A DNA stretch of 64,000 nt from Cyclobacterium marinum DSM 745 (GTDB lineage Bacteria; Bacteroidota; Bacteroidia; Cytophagales; Cyclobacteriaceae), in contig NC_015914.1 in assembly GCF_000222485.1 (NCBI RefSeq), forward strand, positions 5,128,001 to 5,192,000, written 5' to 3'. Every line of letters begins with the position of its first letter. The stretch's first letter is position 1. Positions 17,306 through 26,136 of the stretch are shown here, piece after piece. Position numbers and translations under genes: made by a program. The notes beneath the pieces are model-generated. The model was not told the DNA's origin. It saw only the letters and a list, made by a program, of their open reading frames with translations, and ran no database searches.

Positions 17306-18877
17306 ATGAACATTAAATTATATTTAACTATACTATTTATATTTATATCCTTTCTCTCAAATGCACAGAATTACACCTTTGAGATTTTAGGCCCTATAGT
17401 GACCGAAAAGGAATATAAGATTTTTGATCATAAATTTAAATACGTAAGAGGATATAAACAAAAAAGGCTAGATAATCTTGTGAAAAAGGGAAATATTGAT
17501 TTTTTAAAAAAAGTAGCCTCATTCAAGTATCAAGATTTTTTCTTTGGTAATAAAAAAATGTATAAAATAAATAAAGAGGACTCTTTTCCTTGGTTTATGG
17601 CAGCATCAAACCTTGGGGATTTTGAATCAAAATATAATATAGGATTATTTTATTTATTTGGACATGGCGTAACAAAGGACTATAAAGCTGCATTTACAGC
17701 TTTTAAGGAATTGACGGAAAAGGGATATGACCCAGCAAGAGAGATGCTAGGATATTGTTATTATGAAGGATATGGTGTGGAAAAGGATATTGATTTGGGA
17801 TCATACTATATTTTATCACTGAGGGATAGTTTGATACAACCCCTAGCTAAAGTAGCTCTAGGTAAAATATACCTTGAAGGAAATAATATTAAGAAAGATA
17901 CTTTAAAGGCAGTAGAAAAATTCCATGAAAAAATCAGGTTTCATATAAGTCAAGATATCCTTTTAAATTTATTGTATTCCAAATCCAGGGTAAGTGTTAA
18001 GAAAAAACTTATTGAATTAGCGGGTAACTCATCTAGTGCTTTAAGCTATATTTATAGTAGATCTATTGAGCGTAATTCCTCAAAATTGAGTTCAGAGGTA
18101 TTTTATGATTATTCTAATATTATTTTAAGAAGCCCTTTCATAAATAGAACTTGGGAACAAACCCAAAAAGCGATTGATACTTATGTGATTTATAAAGATA
18201 CTGTTAGCCATTCTATAAATGAAGATGATTGGTTCTATGGATATAATCTTTATCAAATAAATTATTTAAGAGGAGATCCTAATTTAGCTACAACCGGGGT
18301 TCAAGTTATGGAGACTGCTGCAACAAATGATAATCAGTTTGCGAGAGAATTGTCCAATATTTATAGAAATTCTGCGTACCAACATATTAGAGATTCAAAA
18401 AAGGCTAGTTTTTGGGAACTTAAAGCAGAACTTTATGAAGATTCAAATTCAGATATTGCAACAATATTAGCTTTGGCAACTGGGAACAATATGGAAAAAG
18501 ATGTAACAAAAGCTTATCAATTAGCTAAAATAGGTTTTGAACGGACATCTGTATATGATAAAGATTATAATGCTTTTTATTATTTGTATTATAGCTTATG
18601 TAAAATATCTAACATGGCCAATTCGGAAGATTGCCTTAAATTAGAAAAAGCATATGCTGAATACATTTATGCTTGGTCTTGTAATAAAGAAGGAAAAACA
18701 ACCTGTACTACTTGTAATGGTTCTGGCAATACACCAACATATAGAAGTAATACAAGGCAATGTACAACTTGCAATGGATTTGGATACCTAAAGTGTAAAC
18801 CATACCTTAATTTGCCAAAAGACTATATTACTGAGTTGGTACCTTCAGATTACAAGAATATTTCCCATTTACCATAG
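17306..18877 (+). CDS. Secreted Sel1-repeat protein with C-terminal CxxCxGxG zinc motifs
   Basis: A 523-residue protein with signal peptide MNIKLYLTILFIFISFLSNA. Sel1/TPR-like helical repeats are visible at about 95-200 (NLGDFESKYNIGLFYLFGHG, then EMLGYCYYEGYGVEKD) and again near 380-410. The last 60 residues carry two CxxCxGxG units (CTTCNGSG and CTTCNGFG) and a final Cys, resembling half of a DnaJ zinc finger, which can bind one zinc ion. DNA here is far richer in A and T than the flanking genes, with many AAA, TTT and ATA codons, suggesting acquisition by transfer. Function is unknown; Sel1 repeats usually mediate protein binding. It stands alone, with a 17-nt gap to the next longest frame and 44 nt to the next likely start. 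Confidence 0.6.
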   Translation: MNIKLYLTILFIFISFLSNAQNYTFEILGPIVTEKEYKIFDHKFKYVRGYKQKRLDNLVKKGNIDFLKKVASFKYQDFFFGNKKMYKINKEDSFPWFMAASNLGDFESKYNIGLFYLFGHGVTKDYKAAFTAFKELTEKGYDPAREMLGYCYYEGYGVEKDIDLGSYYILSLRDSLIQPLAKVALGKIYLEGNNIKKDTLKAVEKFHEKIRFHISQDILLNLLYSKSRVSVKKKLIELAGNSSSALSYIYSRSIERNSSKLSSEVFYDYSNIILRSPFINRTWEQTQKAIDTYVIYKDTVSHSINEDDWFYGYNLYQINYLRGDPNLATTGVQVMETAATNDNQFARELSNIYRNSAYQHIRDSKKASFWELKAELYEDSNSDIATILALATGNNMEKDVTKAYQLAKIGFERTSVYDKDYNAFYYLYYSLCKISNMANSEDCLKLEKAYAEYIYAWSCNKEGKTTCTTCNGSGNTPTYRSNTRQCTTCNGFGYLKCKPYLNLPKDYITELVPSDYKNISHLP

Positions 18878-18921
18878 CAATTTTAAAGTTAGAATTGAGC
18901 TTATCTACAAAATCTTCTGAT

Positions 18922-20160
18922 ATGAAAAAAACGATTATAATCGGCTTATCACTATTCCTTTTGCAAGGCATTGTCCTGGCTCAAAGTGGTTTGGCACTTC
19001 CTACAGACCTTGAGGGAGAAATTCCCTGGGATTTAAAGACCTTATCACAAGCCCCTGACTTTGAATGGCTGAACCAATCTGATTCTGTATGGTCCTTGAA
19101 CTATACCGGTGAGGAATATGAAGGAAAGATAACCAAAGTATTCGCCTACTACGCCAGTCCGGCTACTTTTGGGGCGGAGAATGTAGGATCTGGGGACTTT
19201 CCTGGAATTGTGCTAGTTCATGGTGGGGGAGGAACGGCTTTTCAAATATGGGTTAAGGAATGGGCAATAAGAGGATATGCTGCTATCGCCATGGATCTTG
19301 GTGGAGACCAGCCTTTACCCAGTGAACAGCAAGACAACCCTTGGGGATCCAAACGCACAAGAATGGAGGCTGGAGGCCCTAATCAGGACGATGTGCACAA
19401 ATTTTACCGGTTAAGCGAGGGTTTTAATGAACAATGGCAATATCATTCTGTATCGAATATTATCCGAGCACATTCCCTGATAAGGTCATTTGATGAGGTG
19501 AATCCGGAACAAACAGCCATTACAGGCATAAGCTGGGGCGGGTACCTGACCAATCTGGTAGCAGGAGTAGACCAGCGCTTTGTTGCGGCTGTACCTGTGT
19601 ATGGCTGTGGCTTTTTACAGGAAGGCAGTGCCTGGGACAAACAATTTGATTCCCTTGGAGTAACTAAAACAAATCGTTGGGTAAAACTTTGGGATCCTTC
19701 CAGTTATGTGGGAAATGCAAGCGCAGATATGCTTTTTGTAAATGGCACCAATGACTTTGCCTATTTCGTTGAGAATTGGCAAAAAACAGCCAATCTGGCT
19801 AAGAATGCACAGTTTACGCTTATACCGGAAATGAAACACAGTCACCTTCACGGAGCAGCACCCGAGGAAATTTACCACTTTATAAGTACCAAGCTGGAAA
19901 ATAAATCCGAATTCATTAGTTCAATTAAATTGAAGGAAAAAGGGGATCAGGCAAAGTATTCCATTTCTCATGCTTTAAAAGAAGTTTACTTGGCTTACAC
20001 TGGGGATAAGAAACGAAGTCCGGATAGGGAATGGAAATTGATCCCACTCGATAAAGCAAAAGGAACAGTAAGCATCCCGTCAGATGCCAAACTTTGGTAC
20101 ATCTATTGGGTTGATGATTCAGGCAATCGCCGGAGCAGTGAGGTAAAGGGATGGGAGTAG
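18922..20160 (+). CDS. Secreted alpha/beta hydrolase (acyl esterase/dienelactone hydrolase-like)
   Basis: A 412-residue protein starting at the ATG at 18922, which opens a normal signal peptide (MKKTIIIGLSLFLLQGIVLA); a longer frame adds nine polar residues. The nucleophile elbow is GISWGG (Ser204), the acid is probably Asp278 in NGTNDFAYF, and His306 or a neighbour in KHSHLHG completes the triad. HGGGGTAF (oxyanion loop) and GYAAIAMDLGG support the fold. The core resembles acetyl-xylan esterases and prolyl-oligopeptidase-type hydrolases; residues 330-412 form an extra C-terminal beta domain rich in basic residues. The substrate is likely a carbohydrate ester or peptide outside the cell. Confidence 0.75.
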   Translation: MKKTIIIGLSLFLLQGIVLAQSGLALPTDLEGEIPWDLKTLSQAPDFEWLNQSDSVWSLNYTGEEYEGKITKVFAYYASPATFGAENVGSGDFPGIVLVHGGGGTAFQIWVKEWAIRGYAAIAMDLGGDQPLPSEQQDNPWGSKRTRMEAGGPNQDDVHKFYRLSEGFNEQWQYHSVSNIIRAHSLIRSFDEVNPEQTAITGISWGGYLTNLVAGVDQRFVAAVPVYGCGFLQEGSAWDKQFDSLGVTKTNRWVKLWDPSSYVGNASADMLFVNGTNDFAYFVENWQKTANLAKNAQFTLIPEMKHSHLHGAAPEEIYHFISTKLENKSEFISSIKLKEKGDQAKYSISHALKEVYLAYTGDKKRSPDREWKLIPLDKAKGTVSIPSDAKLWYIYWVDDSGNRRSSEVKGWE

Positions 20161-20340
20161 ATTTTAGTTGAAAAATATCCATATGCTTCTTACCATGCAT
20201 ATTGCGAAATGGAGAAGAATACGAAATTGGATAAATCCGAAGTTTTAGAGAGGTTTGGAGGAAACAAGGGCTTTTTTGATTTTCATCGGGTTAACTTAAA
20301 AAAACCATAAAGAGATAAACGAGAATTTATTCTTGGAGAA

Positions 20341-20375
20341 AATTAAAGAGGTTACACTATATAACCTCTTTAATT
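20341..20375. terminator. Bidirectional terminator between convergent genes
   Basis: Arms of 14 bp, AATTAAAGAGGTTA and TAACCTCTTTAATT, with a 7-nt loop. A/T tracts on both sides allow it to end the hydrolase transcript (plus) and the serine hydrolase transcript (minus, stop at 20413). Confidence 0.75.
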
Positions 20376-20412
20376 TTAAATATTTTTAGGAAATCCTATT
20401 ACATCCTGCAGG

Positions 20413-21501
20413 TTAATATTCATTTTTGACAATGGTCTCCATGATTTGGTAGCGTTCTTCGCTTTTATCTTGTTCATTGCTAAGCAGAATAATCAAACCC
20501 TCTGACTCCGGTAACAGTACCAAAAGACTGGTAAAACCGTCGATATCTCCTCCATGATGGTAGATAACCTGTTCATTGATTTTTAGGGTAAAAAATCCGG
20601 CTCCGGGTACATTGATATTGTTTTGCTCCAGTGGCGGAGCAAATATTAATTCCTTTTCACCTTCGGTAAAAAAATCGGAAAGCAATGCTTTTCCCCATTT
20701 TTCAAGGTCCTCAATATTGCTTTCTATCTCACCTGCACTGTAGGCAATCTGCATTTGATATGGACCTACTTCTTGCCCATTGTTATAGCCTTTGGCCCTT
20801 TCTTCTCCACTTATGGTATCAGGGCCTTTGCCCGTATGGTTTAAGTTTAGCGGTGCATAAATGTTTTGGCTTAAATACTCTTGGTAAGAAAGGTCCGTAA
20901 GCGCTTCTATAAGAAGACCCAGAATCAAATAGTTGGAGTTAGAGTAAGCGAAGAATTCACCGGGGATAAAGTCCAAACCATCCTCTTCAATGGATTCAAT
21001 GATAATATCAAAAATTTCCTCTGTATCAAAGTGGTAATTGTTTTCTTCAGCATAGTTTTCAACCGGCCCTACATAATCTGGAATACCGGACTGGTGATTC
21101 ATCAGATGTTGGATGGTAATTTGGTCTCCATAAGGGAAATCCGGTGAAAATTCGCTTAAAGTTTGATCCAAACTATTGATATACCCCTCTCTTTTGAGCT
21201 TGACCACCGCAGCGGCGGTAAAGGATTTGGTAATGGAACCAATCCGGTAGATTAGCCCGGGATCATTTGGGATATTATTGGCTTGATCAGCCATGCCAAA
21301 TCCCCTTTTCAATAAATATTCATCTCCTTTGCTGATCAATACACTTCCACTAAATTCCATTTCTTCCAAATAAGCTGCAGCAGAATTATACTCAGAATTA
21401 GCATCCGTAGGAGGGTTGGCATCCTCCTCAATACAAGAAGCTAAACTTATCAAGAAGGCCATCGCCAGCATTACTTTTAATTTTCCCATTAGCGTTGTCA
21501 T
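20413..21501 (-). CDS. Serine hydrolase lipoprotein, class C beta-lactamase fold
   Basis: A 362-residue lipoprotein: lipobox with Cys23 (FLISLASC). Catalytic residues of the class C/penicillin-binding fold are present: SITK (Ser89, Lys92), YSN (186-188) and a HHGGDIDG motif near the C-terminus in place of KTG. Most likely it is a D-alanyl-D-alanine peptidase or esterase of the EstB/DD-carboxypeptidase group that works in the periplasm or on the cell surface. A second related but clearly distinct gene lies at 21776 on the opposite strand. Possible roles are peptidoglycan trimming or beta-lactam hydrolysis; sequence alone does not separate these. Confidence 0.8.
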   Translation of the reverse strand: MTTLMGKLKVMLAMAFLISLASCIEEDANPPTDANSEYNSAAAYLEEMEFSGSVLISKGDEYLLKRGFGMADQANNIPNDPGLIYRIGSITKSFTAAAVVKLKREGYINSLDQTLSEFSPDFPYGDQITIQHLMNHQSGIPDYVGPVENYAEENNYHFDTEEIFDIIIESIEEDGLDFIPGEFFAYSNSNYLILGLLIEALTDLSYQEYLSQNIYAPLNLNHTGKGPDTISGEERAKGYNNGQEVGPYQMQIAYSAGEIESNIEDLEKWGKALLSDFFTEGEKELIFAPPLEQNNINVPGAGFFTLKINEQVIYHHGGDIDGFTSLLVLLPESEGLIILLSNEQDKSEERYQIMETIVKNEY

Positions 21502-21531
21502 TTTATTTTACTTATTAATTTTAAGATGATC

Positions 21532-21539
21532 CAAAAGTA
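21532..21539 (-). promoter_or_regulatory. Candidate -7 element for the serine hydrolase
   Basis: Minus-strand TACTTTTG fits TAnnTTTG and would give a leader of about 24 nt before the ATG at 21501. The -33 TTG is not found at the usual distance. Confidence 0.35.
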
Positions 21540-21775
21540 GTAGGCATTGCTAAGGCGATCGTCTCAGATTGTATTTTGGGACGGGATTATGAAATTTAGG
21601 ACTACTTCATGGCTTTTTAAGAAGACAAAAAGGTTTTGAATGCCCTTAACAAGCATTTTATTAATTATCCTCAATTATTAAGGTTGAAGAAGTCCGAGAT
21701 TTCACCGGAAGAGATATTCAGGACGATATTTCCTCCTCTTGAAGAGACCTTTGTAGCGTACAAAATCAAAAGAAA

Positions 21776-22918
21776 ATGAAAAAGTTAGCTACATTATTAA
21801 TTTGCATGACAAGTACCATTGCCTTGCTGGCACAAGAAAATCAGGACAAAGTAATTCAAAAGATTGATCGATTATTGGAGAAAGAACTGAAGAAGGAAAA
21901 TGTACACAATGTATTCCTGTCCCTTTATTCTCCTACAGATGATTTTGAATGGCATATGGCCAAAGGAACATTTAAGGATGGGAGGGAAGTGAGCATTCAA
22001 AATCCTTTTTATACGGCCAGCATTGGCAAAACCTTTACGGCAACTGCCATCGGGATACTGGTAGATCAGGGGAAGATTAGCTTTGAAGATCCAATTGCGA
22101 AATATTTATCTCCTGAATTAATGGAAGGTTTGCATATTATGGACGGAGTAGATTATGGGGATTCAATCAAGGTTTCGCATTTACTGCAACATACCTCCGG
22201 AATTCCCGATTATCTTGAGGAACCCATAGACGGTTCACAGGGGATACTTGATTTGATTTTATCTCAGCCGGACCGATTCTGGAAACCGGAAGAATTAGTT
22301 GGCTTTTCAAAGGACCATTTTAAACCTACTTTTGCTCCGGGCACTAACTATTATTACACCGATACGGAATATGTTTTATTGGGTTTGATCATTGAAAACA
22401 TTGGTGAAATGGAGCTTCACGAATTTTTCCTTACGCATATTTTTACACCCCTTCAGATGGAACATACCTACCTCAACTTAAGGTCTAATTCTATTCAACC
22501 GACCGCTCAGATGGCTGAAATGTATGCCGGCACACACGAAATTAGTACTATTAAAAGTTTAAGTGCAGATTGGGCCGGTGGCGCCATCGTTTCTACAGGC
22601 AAAGATTTGATCCGTTTTCAAATCGCCCTAAAGGAAGGAGATTTGCTCTCTGCCGAAACTTTTAAAAAGATGCAAAAGTGGGTCAAAGAAACCAAAGGCA
22701 TGTCCTATGGCTATGGTTTACGGAAAATCTCCTTCAAGCAACTCTTTCCCATCTTACCAAATTGGGAGGTCATCGGACACTCAGGAATGAATGGTACATT
22801 AATGTATTATTGTCCGGATCTGGATATGTATTTGGTGGGTACCCTCAATCAATTGGAGGCTTCAAAAGATGCGGTAATGTTGATGGTAAAAGTTTTAATG
22901 GAATGTAGAAAGCGTTAA
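21776..22918 (+). CDS. Secreted serine hydrolase, class C beta-lactamase fold (second)
   Basis: A 380-residue protein with signal peptide MKKLATLLICMTSTIALLAQ and no lipobox. SIGK (Ser82, Lys85) and YTD (in NYYYTDTEY) replace SxxK and YxN; a GHSGMNG motif stands where KTG would be. It is about as close to the lipoprotein at 20413 as either is to other family members, so they are probably independent acquisitions rather than a recent duplicate. It probably hydrolyses an ester or peptide in the periplasm. A CPBP-family gene follows 48 nt downstream and may be co-transcribed. Confidence 0.8.
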   Translation: MKKLATLLICMTSTIALLAQENQDKVIQKIDRLLEKELKKENVHNVFLSLYSPTDDFEWHMAKGTFKDGREVSIQNPFYTASIGKTFTATAIGILVDQGKISFEDPIAKYLSPELMEGLHIMDGVDYGDSIKVSHLLQHTSGIPDYLEEPIDGSQGILDLILSQPDRFWKPEELVGFSKDHFKPTFAPGTNYYYTDTEYVLLGLIIENIGEMELHEFFLTHIFTPLQMEHTYLNLRSNSIQPTAQMAEMYAGTHEISTIKSLSADWAGGAIVSTGKDLIRFQIALKEGDLLSAETFKKMQKWVKETKGMSYGYGLRKISFKQLFPILPNWEVIGHSGMNGTLMYYCPDLDMYLVGTLNQLEASKDAVMLMVKVLMECRKR

Positions 22919-22966
22919 TCCGCTAAATAGCAAAAGCTTATTCGTGGACATTAACAGCTAAAATTT

Positions 22967-23680
22967 ATGAAATACGCGAAAAACTATTGGTTATTGCTTC
23001 AAACCATCCTGGCCACTTTGTCCTTACCAACCATTGCCTTTCATCTTCGAGGGATTGAATTATCGGAAAAATTTTCCCTAGTTATCAACCAGCAGCTAAG
23101 CTATCAAATGGTGACATTCCTGCTCGCTTTGGTGATGCTGATGGTCTTTAGCTACTCAAGGAAAAAGGTATTCAAAACCTATTTCCGTAAAGGAGATGCT
23201 AATAAAAGATTTCTACCGGCCCCTTATTTAGGGATCATGCCAAAACCAAATGAAACCTGGAAAAAAGCCGGCATTGAATGGGCACTGGTTATTTCCTTGG
23301 TAACTGTAATTGTGATCTATTTGCAGCTTTTCGGGGAACAGTCAACCCCCTCATTAGCAAAATTAGCAGCAGTGTTTCCTTTGGCCGTATTGGTAGCCTT
23401 GGTGAATTCATTTGTGGAAGAAAGCATCTGTAGAATAGGAGTAATTGTGGCCTTAAATGGAGTCTATGAGGATGGAAAAATCGCCACTGTCTCTGGATTG
23501 CTATTTGGTTCGGCCCACTATTTTGGAACCCCTGGAGGTTTTACAGGAGCCATTGTCTCAGGATTTCTAGGTTGGTTTTTGGCCAAGTCCATACTAGAGA
23601 CCAAAGGCATCTTTTGGGCCTGGCTGATTCACTTTTTACAGGATATCATCATAGTCACGGCATTGTTTGCCATTGGATAA
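22967..23680 (+). CDS. CPBP-family intramembrane metalloprotease
   Basis: A 237-residue polytopic protein with about six helices. The CPBP/Abi signature is present: EExxxR (Glu151, Glu152, Arg156 in FVEESICRIG), FxxxH (Phe180-His184 in LLFGSAHYF) and a third motif HFLQD (His222, Asp226). These residues coordinate zinc and cleave substrates inside the membrane in Rce1-type enzymes. In bacteria the family often handles bacteriocin immunity or envelope stress. It lies 48 nt downstream of the secreted hydrolase on the same strand. No bacteriocin gene was seen nearby. Confidence 0.8.
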   Translation: MKYAKNYWLLLQTILATLSLPTIAFHLRGIELSEKFSLVINQQLSYQMVTFLLALVMLMVFSYSRKKVFKTYFRKGDANKRFLPAPYLGIMPKPNETWKKAGIEWALVISLVTVIVIYLQLFGEQSTPSLAKLAAVFPLAVLVALVNSFVEESICRIGVIVALNGVYEDGKIATVSGLLFGSAHYFGTPGGFTGAIVSGFLGWFLAKSILETKGIFWAWLIHFLQDIIIVTALFAIG

Positions 23681-23849
23681 GGTCAGGATCAAAACAAAAT
23701 TTGAAAAGTACTGAAATACACCAAAGGGTCCAGAATTTCATATCAGGACGATTGACCTTGTTTTCTTTCGCAAATTTGAACTGTCAATAGGTACAAATGT
23801 CCACTGATAATCACAAAGAATCTTATTTAAAAAATTAAACATCTTAATC

Positions 23850-24500
23850 ATGAAAAAGTTACTTATTCTCGTTTTCTGTTTTCAAATTTTTTCCGGCTTT
23901 GCTCAAACCAACAATGAGAAAGCCATCGGTTCCGCTGTAAAGTACAAATATCGAGTTAGTCTTCCGGGAATTATTTTACCTCAATTGGTACAGGATTCCT
24001 GGACCGATCAAACCCATACACAGCATATTGAACTTCATGTAAAACGCAACTTAGACAATAAAAACATCATTGGCCTAAAGCTAGCCAGCTGGAGATTGTT
24101 TCAACCCATGGGCATATTGTGGTGGGATGGGCTTTTGGACAAGGTAGATTCCGGAAGCGAATTTTATCCAGGACATGTACGGGAAACCGGCATAGGGTTT
24201 AGTTATCAGCGCATGTTATGGAAAGGATTGTTTGCCACGGTAGAAGTGTTGCCACAATTCAAAACCTATCTGGATGAGAACAATGAAAAAATTGACAATG
24301 GCTTTAAGCTGTACAATTCTTTTCACCTTGGTTACCATATTGGTTTTGGTAAAAGTAAACGCTTTTTTGTTGAACCTCAGGTACATTCCCAGTTTTGGGT
24401 ATTGGACACCAATACACCGGAAGATTTTAAGGCCTTGGATGACAAATGGAGAAATTATTTCCTCTTTGAGCCCAATATTTACATAGGTATGAAATTTTAA
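23850..24500 (+). CDS. Hypothetical outer-membrane beta-barrel protein
   Basis: A 216-residue protein with signal peptide MKKLLILVFCFQIFSGFAQ. The mature part alternates polar and aromatic residues in strands (IELHVKRNLDNKNIIGLKLA, LFATVEVLPQFKTYL, FHLGYHIGFGKSKRFFVEPQ) and ends in an aromatic-rich strand with C-terminal F (NIYIGMKF), the usual barrel signal. I do not recognise the family. It stands 170 bp after the CPBP gene and 55 bp before a small glycine-zipper protein. It may be a small porin-like or adhesin barrel. Confidence 0.6.
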   Translation: MKKLLILVFCFQIFSGFAQTNNEKAIGSAVKYKYRVSLPGIILPQLVQDSWTDQTHTQHIELHVKRNLDNKNIIGLKLASWRLFQPMGILWWDGLLDKVDSGSEFYPGHVRETGIGFSYQRMLWKGLFATVEVLPQFKTYLDENNEKIDNGFKLYNSFHLGYHIGFGKSKRFFVEPQVHSQFWVLDTNTPEDFKALDDKWRNYFLFEPNIYIGMKF

Positions 24501-24555
24501 GCAATCGATCTTTACCAATTAAGTACAACTCATTTATCAATAAAATAATAATCCA

Positions 24556-24774
24556 ATGACAACTAACAAAAACATTCAAATCGGAACAACAATCGGAGTA
24601 GCCATAGGAACCGCTATAGGTATAGCCATAGGTTTAGGCATAGGCATTACCATGCTTGGCATCCTAAAAGTAGAAATGAACAGCCAACTTACATTCTGGA
24701 TCAGCACAGGAATGGCTGTAGGCGGTGGAATAAGTTTGGTACAGTATGTATTAAAAAGAGCAGACCATACTTGA
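24556..24774 (+). CDS. Small glycine-zipper membrane protein
   Basis: A 72-residue protein. Residues 10-37 repeat GxxIG/GxxxG (IGTTIGVAIGTAIGIAIG), a glycine zipper packed tightly in a membrane helix, followed by a second helix (about 45-64) with another GGGIS. The end KRADHT is polar and probably cytoplasmic. Such proteins can form oligomers or pores. It follows the barrel gene by 55 bp and may share its transcript. No function can be given; a toxin- or phage-holin-like role is possible but unsupported. Confidence 0.55.
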   Translation: MTTNKNIQIGTTIGVAIGTAIGIAIGLGIGITMLGILKVEMNSQLTFWISTGMAVGGGISLVQYVLKRADHT

Positions 24775-25053
24775 TAATCGCCTAAAAGACTTTTGAAAGC
24801 TGCGTAGGGATTTTAGCAATAATAATCCTTGCGTGGCTGTTTTATTTTTTGGGACTATGTACGAGTCCTGAAACTTCAAGATCGCGATTGAGGTACAATA
24901 GTTTGATAAAACTCCCTTTTAATAGTTAAGGTTTTAACCTTTAACAACAATCTATCAAATCTCAGCAAGCACGAACATCATTTTGGCTTTCTTAAAATTC
25001 TTACCTTGTTACAGAAAAGAGTAAAGTTTCAAATGTTAAAAGAACAAATTGTA

Positions 25054-25230
25054 ATGCCAAGAATTATACCGGAAACACAAATAAATGCACCAAGCGAAAG
25101 GTGCTTTAATTTATCGAAAAGGATTGATCTTCATAAGATTTCAACCGGGCATACAGATGAGGAAGCTATTGATGGTGTTGCTAGATCAGCTAGCAGAGAC
25201 CATCAAGAAAACAGCTTTCTTACTTTCTGA
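25054..25230 (+). pseudogene. SRPBCC (cyclase/dehydrase-like) family remnant
   Basis: The first about 40 residues (PRIIPETQINAPSERCFNLS, then KRIDLHKISTGHTDEEAIDG) match the N-terminus of small SRPBCC proteins, where the pattern ETxIxAPxERVFxLxRSIDLHxxST is typical. The frame then departs and stops after 58 codons; the usual family member has about 150 residues. It is a truncated, probably frameshifted gene. Confidence 0.5.
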
Positions 25231-25837
25231 AAATCATCATGTTATTCCGAGTTATCTATATCATAAAGGAGCACATTTCAAGGTCATAAATCGAGTAGGG
25301 GAGTCAGAGCATGATATACTATGCCGCTAGATCAATATCGAGAAGACGAATTATGCCTTTGTCTCAAAATCTAACCTTGAAAGAGGATTAAGAGATGATC
25401 TTTGGATTAAGTTGGTGCTGTTCTTAGATGGCGAGAAACCAACCAAGTATTTGTTTCCTTCAACAGTTTGGAAAGAATCCGATTAATTATTTACTGATAC
25501 ATCCGTTCAAAAATCGGAACGAAAACTAATCAACGAATTTGCGAGCTGATCGGTCTACGATCTGGTGGGTTGGGAAAACACAAGTTTTTTACTCATACGC
25601 TACAGGCATACCGCACAAACTCCTCGTGAATCTCGCAAGCTTGATTTGACAGGCTAGAGAATTGTACAGAGTAAAGTATGAGGAAATCTTTTGTTTGTGC
25701 GGTTGAAGAAAAACTCTCTTGTGGGTTGGACAAAAAGAAAAATTATAAGGCGCCAGGATCAGGGCACGGCACAGGGTTTGTTGAGGCGCTGTCCTTATTG
25801 GATACTTAATATAACGTCTAATTTTGAAGTACTACAC

Positions 25838-25894
25838 GTTCAAACTCGCTGGCCTTGATGCCAGCTTAGCAATATAAGCAGGGTTTGTGAGAAC
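25838..25894. other. Imperfect hairpin with extrahelical bases (attC-like fold)
   Basis: Outer arms GTTCAAAC (25838-25845) and GTTT-gtga-GAAC (25883-25894) pair with four bases bulged on one side; an inner perfect hairpin GCTGGC/GCCAGC (25848-25853, 25860-25865) closes the end. A motif TATAACGTCTAA lies just upstream. The asymmetry recalls integron attC sites, but the flanking R boxes are not convincing. Confidence 0.3.
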
Positions 25895-25934
25895 ATTGAT
25901 TTAATCGAAAACAGACCTTAGACTAACATACGGA

Positions 25935-26093
25935 ATGGAAACACCGGCATCTAATAAATGTCATAACAGCCAAATGCAAGAATTGCAGGTATTGCATACT
26001 TTAGACTATACCTGTTTGACTCCATACGAATCTTTGGCTTATCTTGGGAATATAACCACGAATGTCATCTTATATGATATTCTGCTACACTAG
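25935..26093 (+). pseudogene. hsdR: 5' remnant of type I restriction subunit hsdR (copy 1)
   Basis: A 52-codon reading frame from ATG 25935 to TAG 26091-26093. Its product aligns with the hsdR-like N-terminus at 27128: 28 of the first 46 residues are identical, including LQVL, LTP, LAY-x-GN and TTN. Only the first part of the gene is left; the usual HsdR has about 1000 residues. It lies just before an hsdS tail, so it belongs to a different ancestral locus from copy 2 or is a partial duplication. Confidence 0.6.
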
Positions 26094-26136
26094 AAAAATG
26101 AAATTAATTATATTCCTGTCAGTATAATCAAAACAT

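Larger units (their letters stand above)
24775..25934. other. Decayed accessory DNA with only remnants
   Basis: About 1160 bp without an intact gene. It contains a SRPBCC remnant (25054-25230), a possible decayed frame around 25370-25486 that reads SNLERGLRDDLWIKLVLFLD with a following YLFPSTVW, and two folded elements (25745-25798 and 25838-25894). Inverted repeats CCGCACAAAC/GTTTGTGCGG (25611-25620, 25693-25702) and CTCATAC/GTATGAG (25592-25598, 25676-25682) are interleaved rather than nested. No tRNA or integrase was seen. Confidence 0.5.

Noticed and set aside
25085..25330. 81-codon frame overlapping the SRPBCC remnant
   Set aside because: The first 40 codons are the wrong frame of the SRPBCC remnant, and the rest has no recognisable family.
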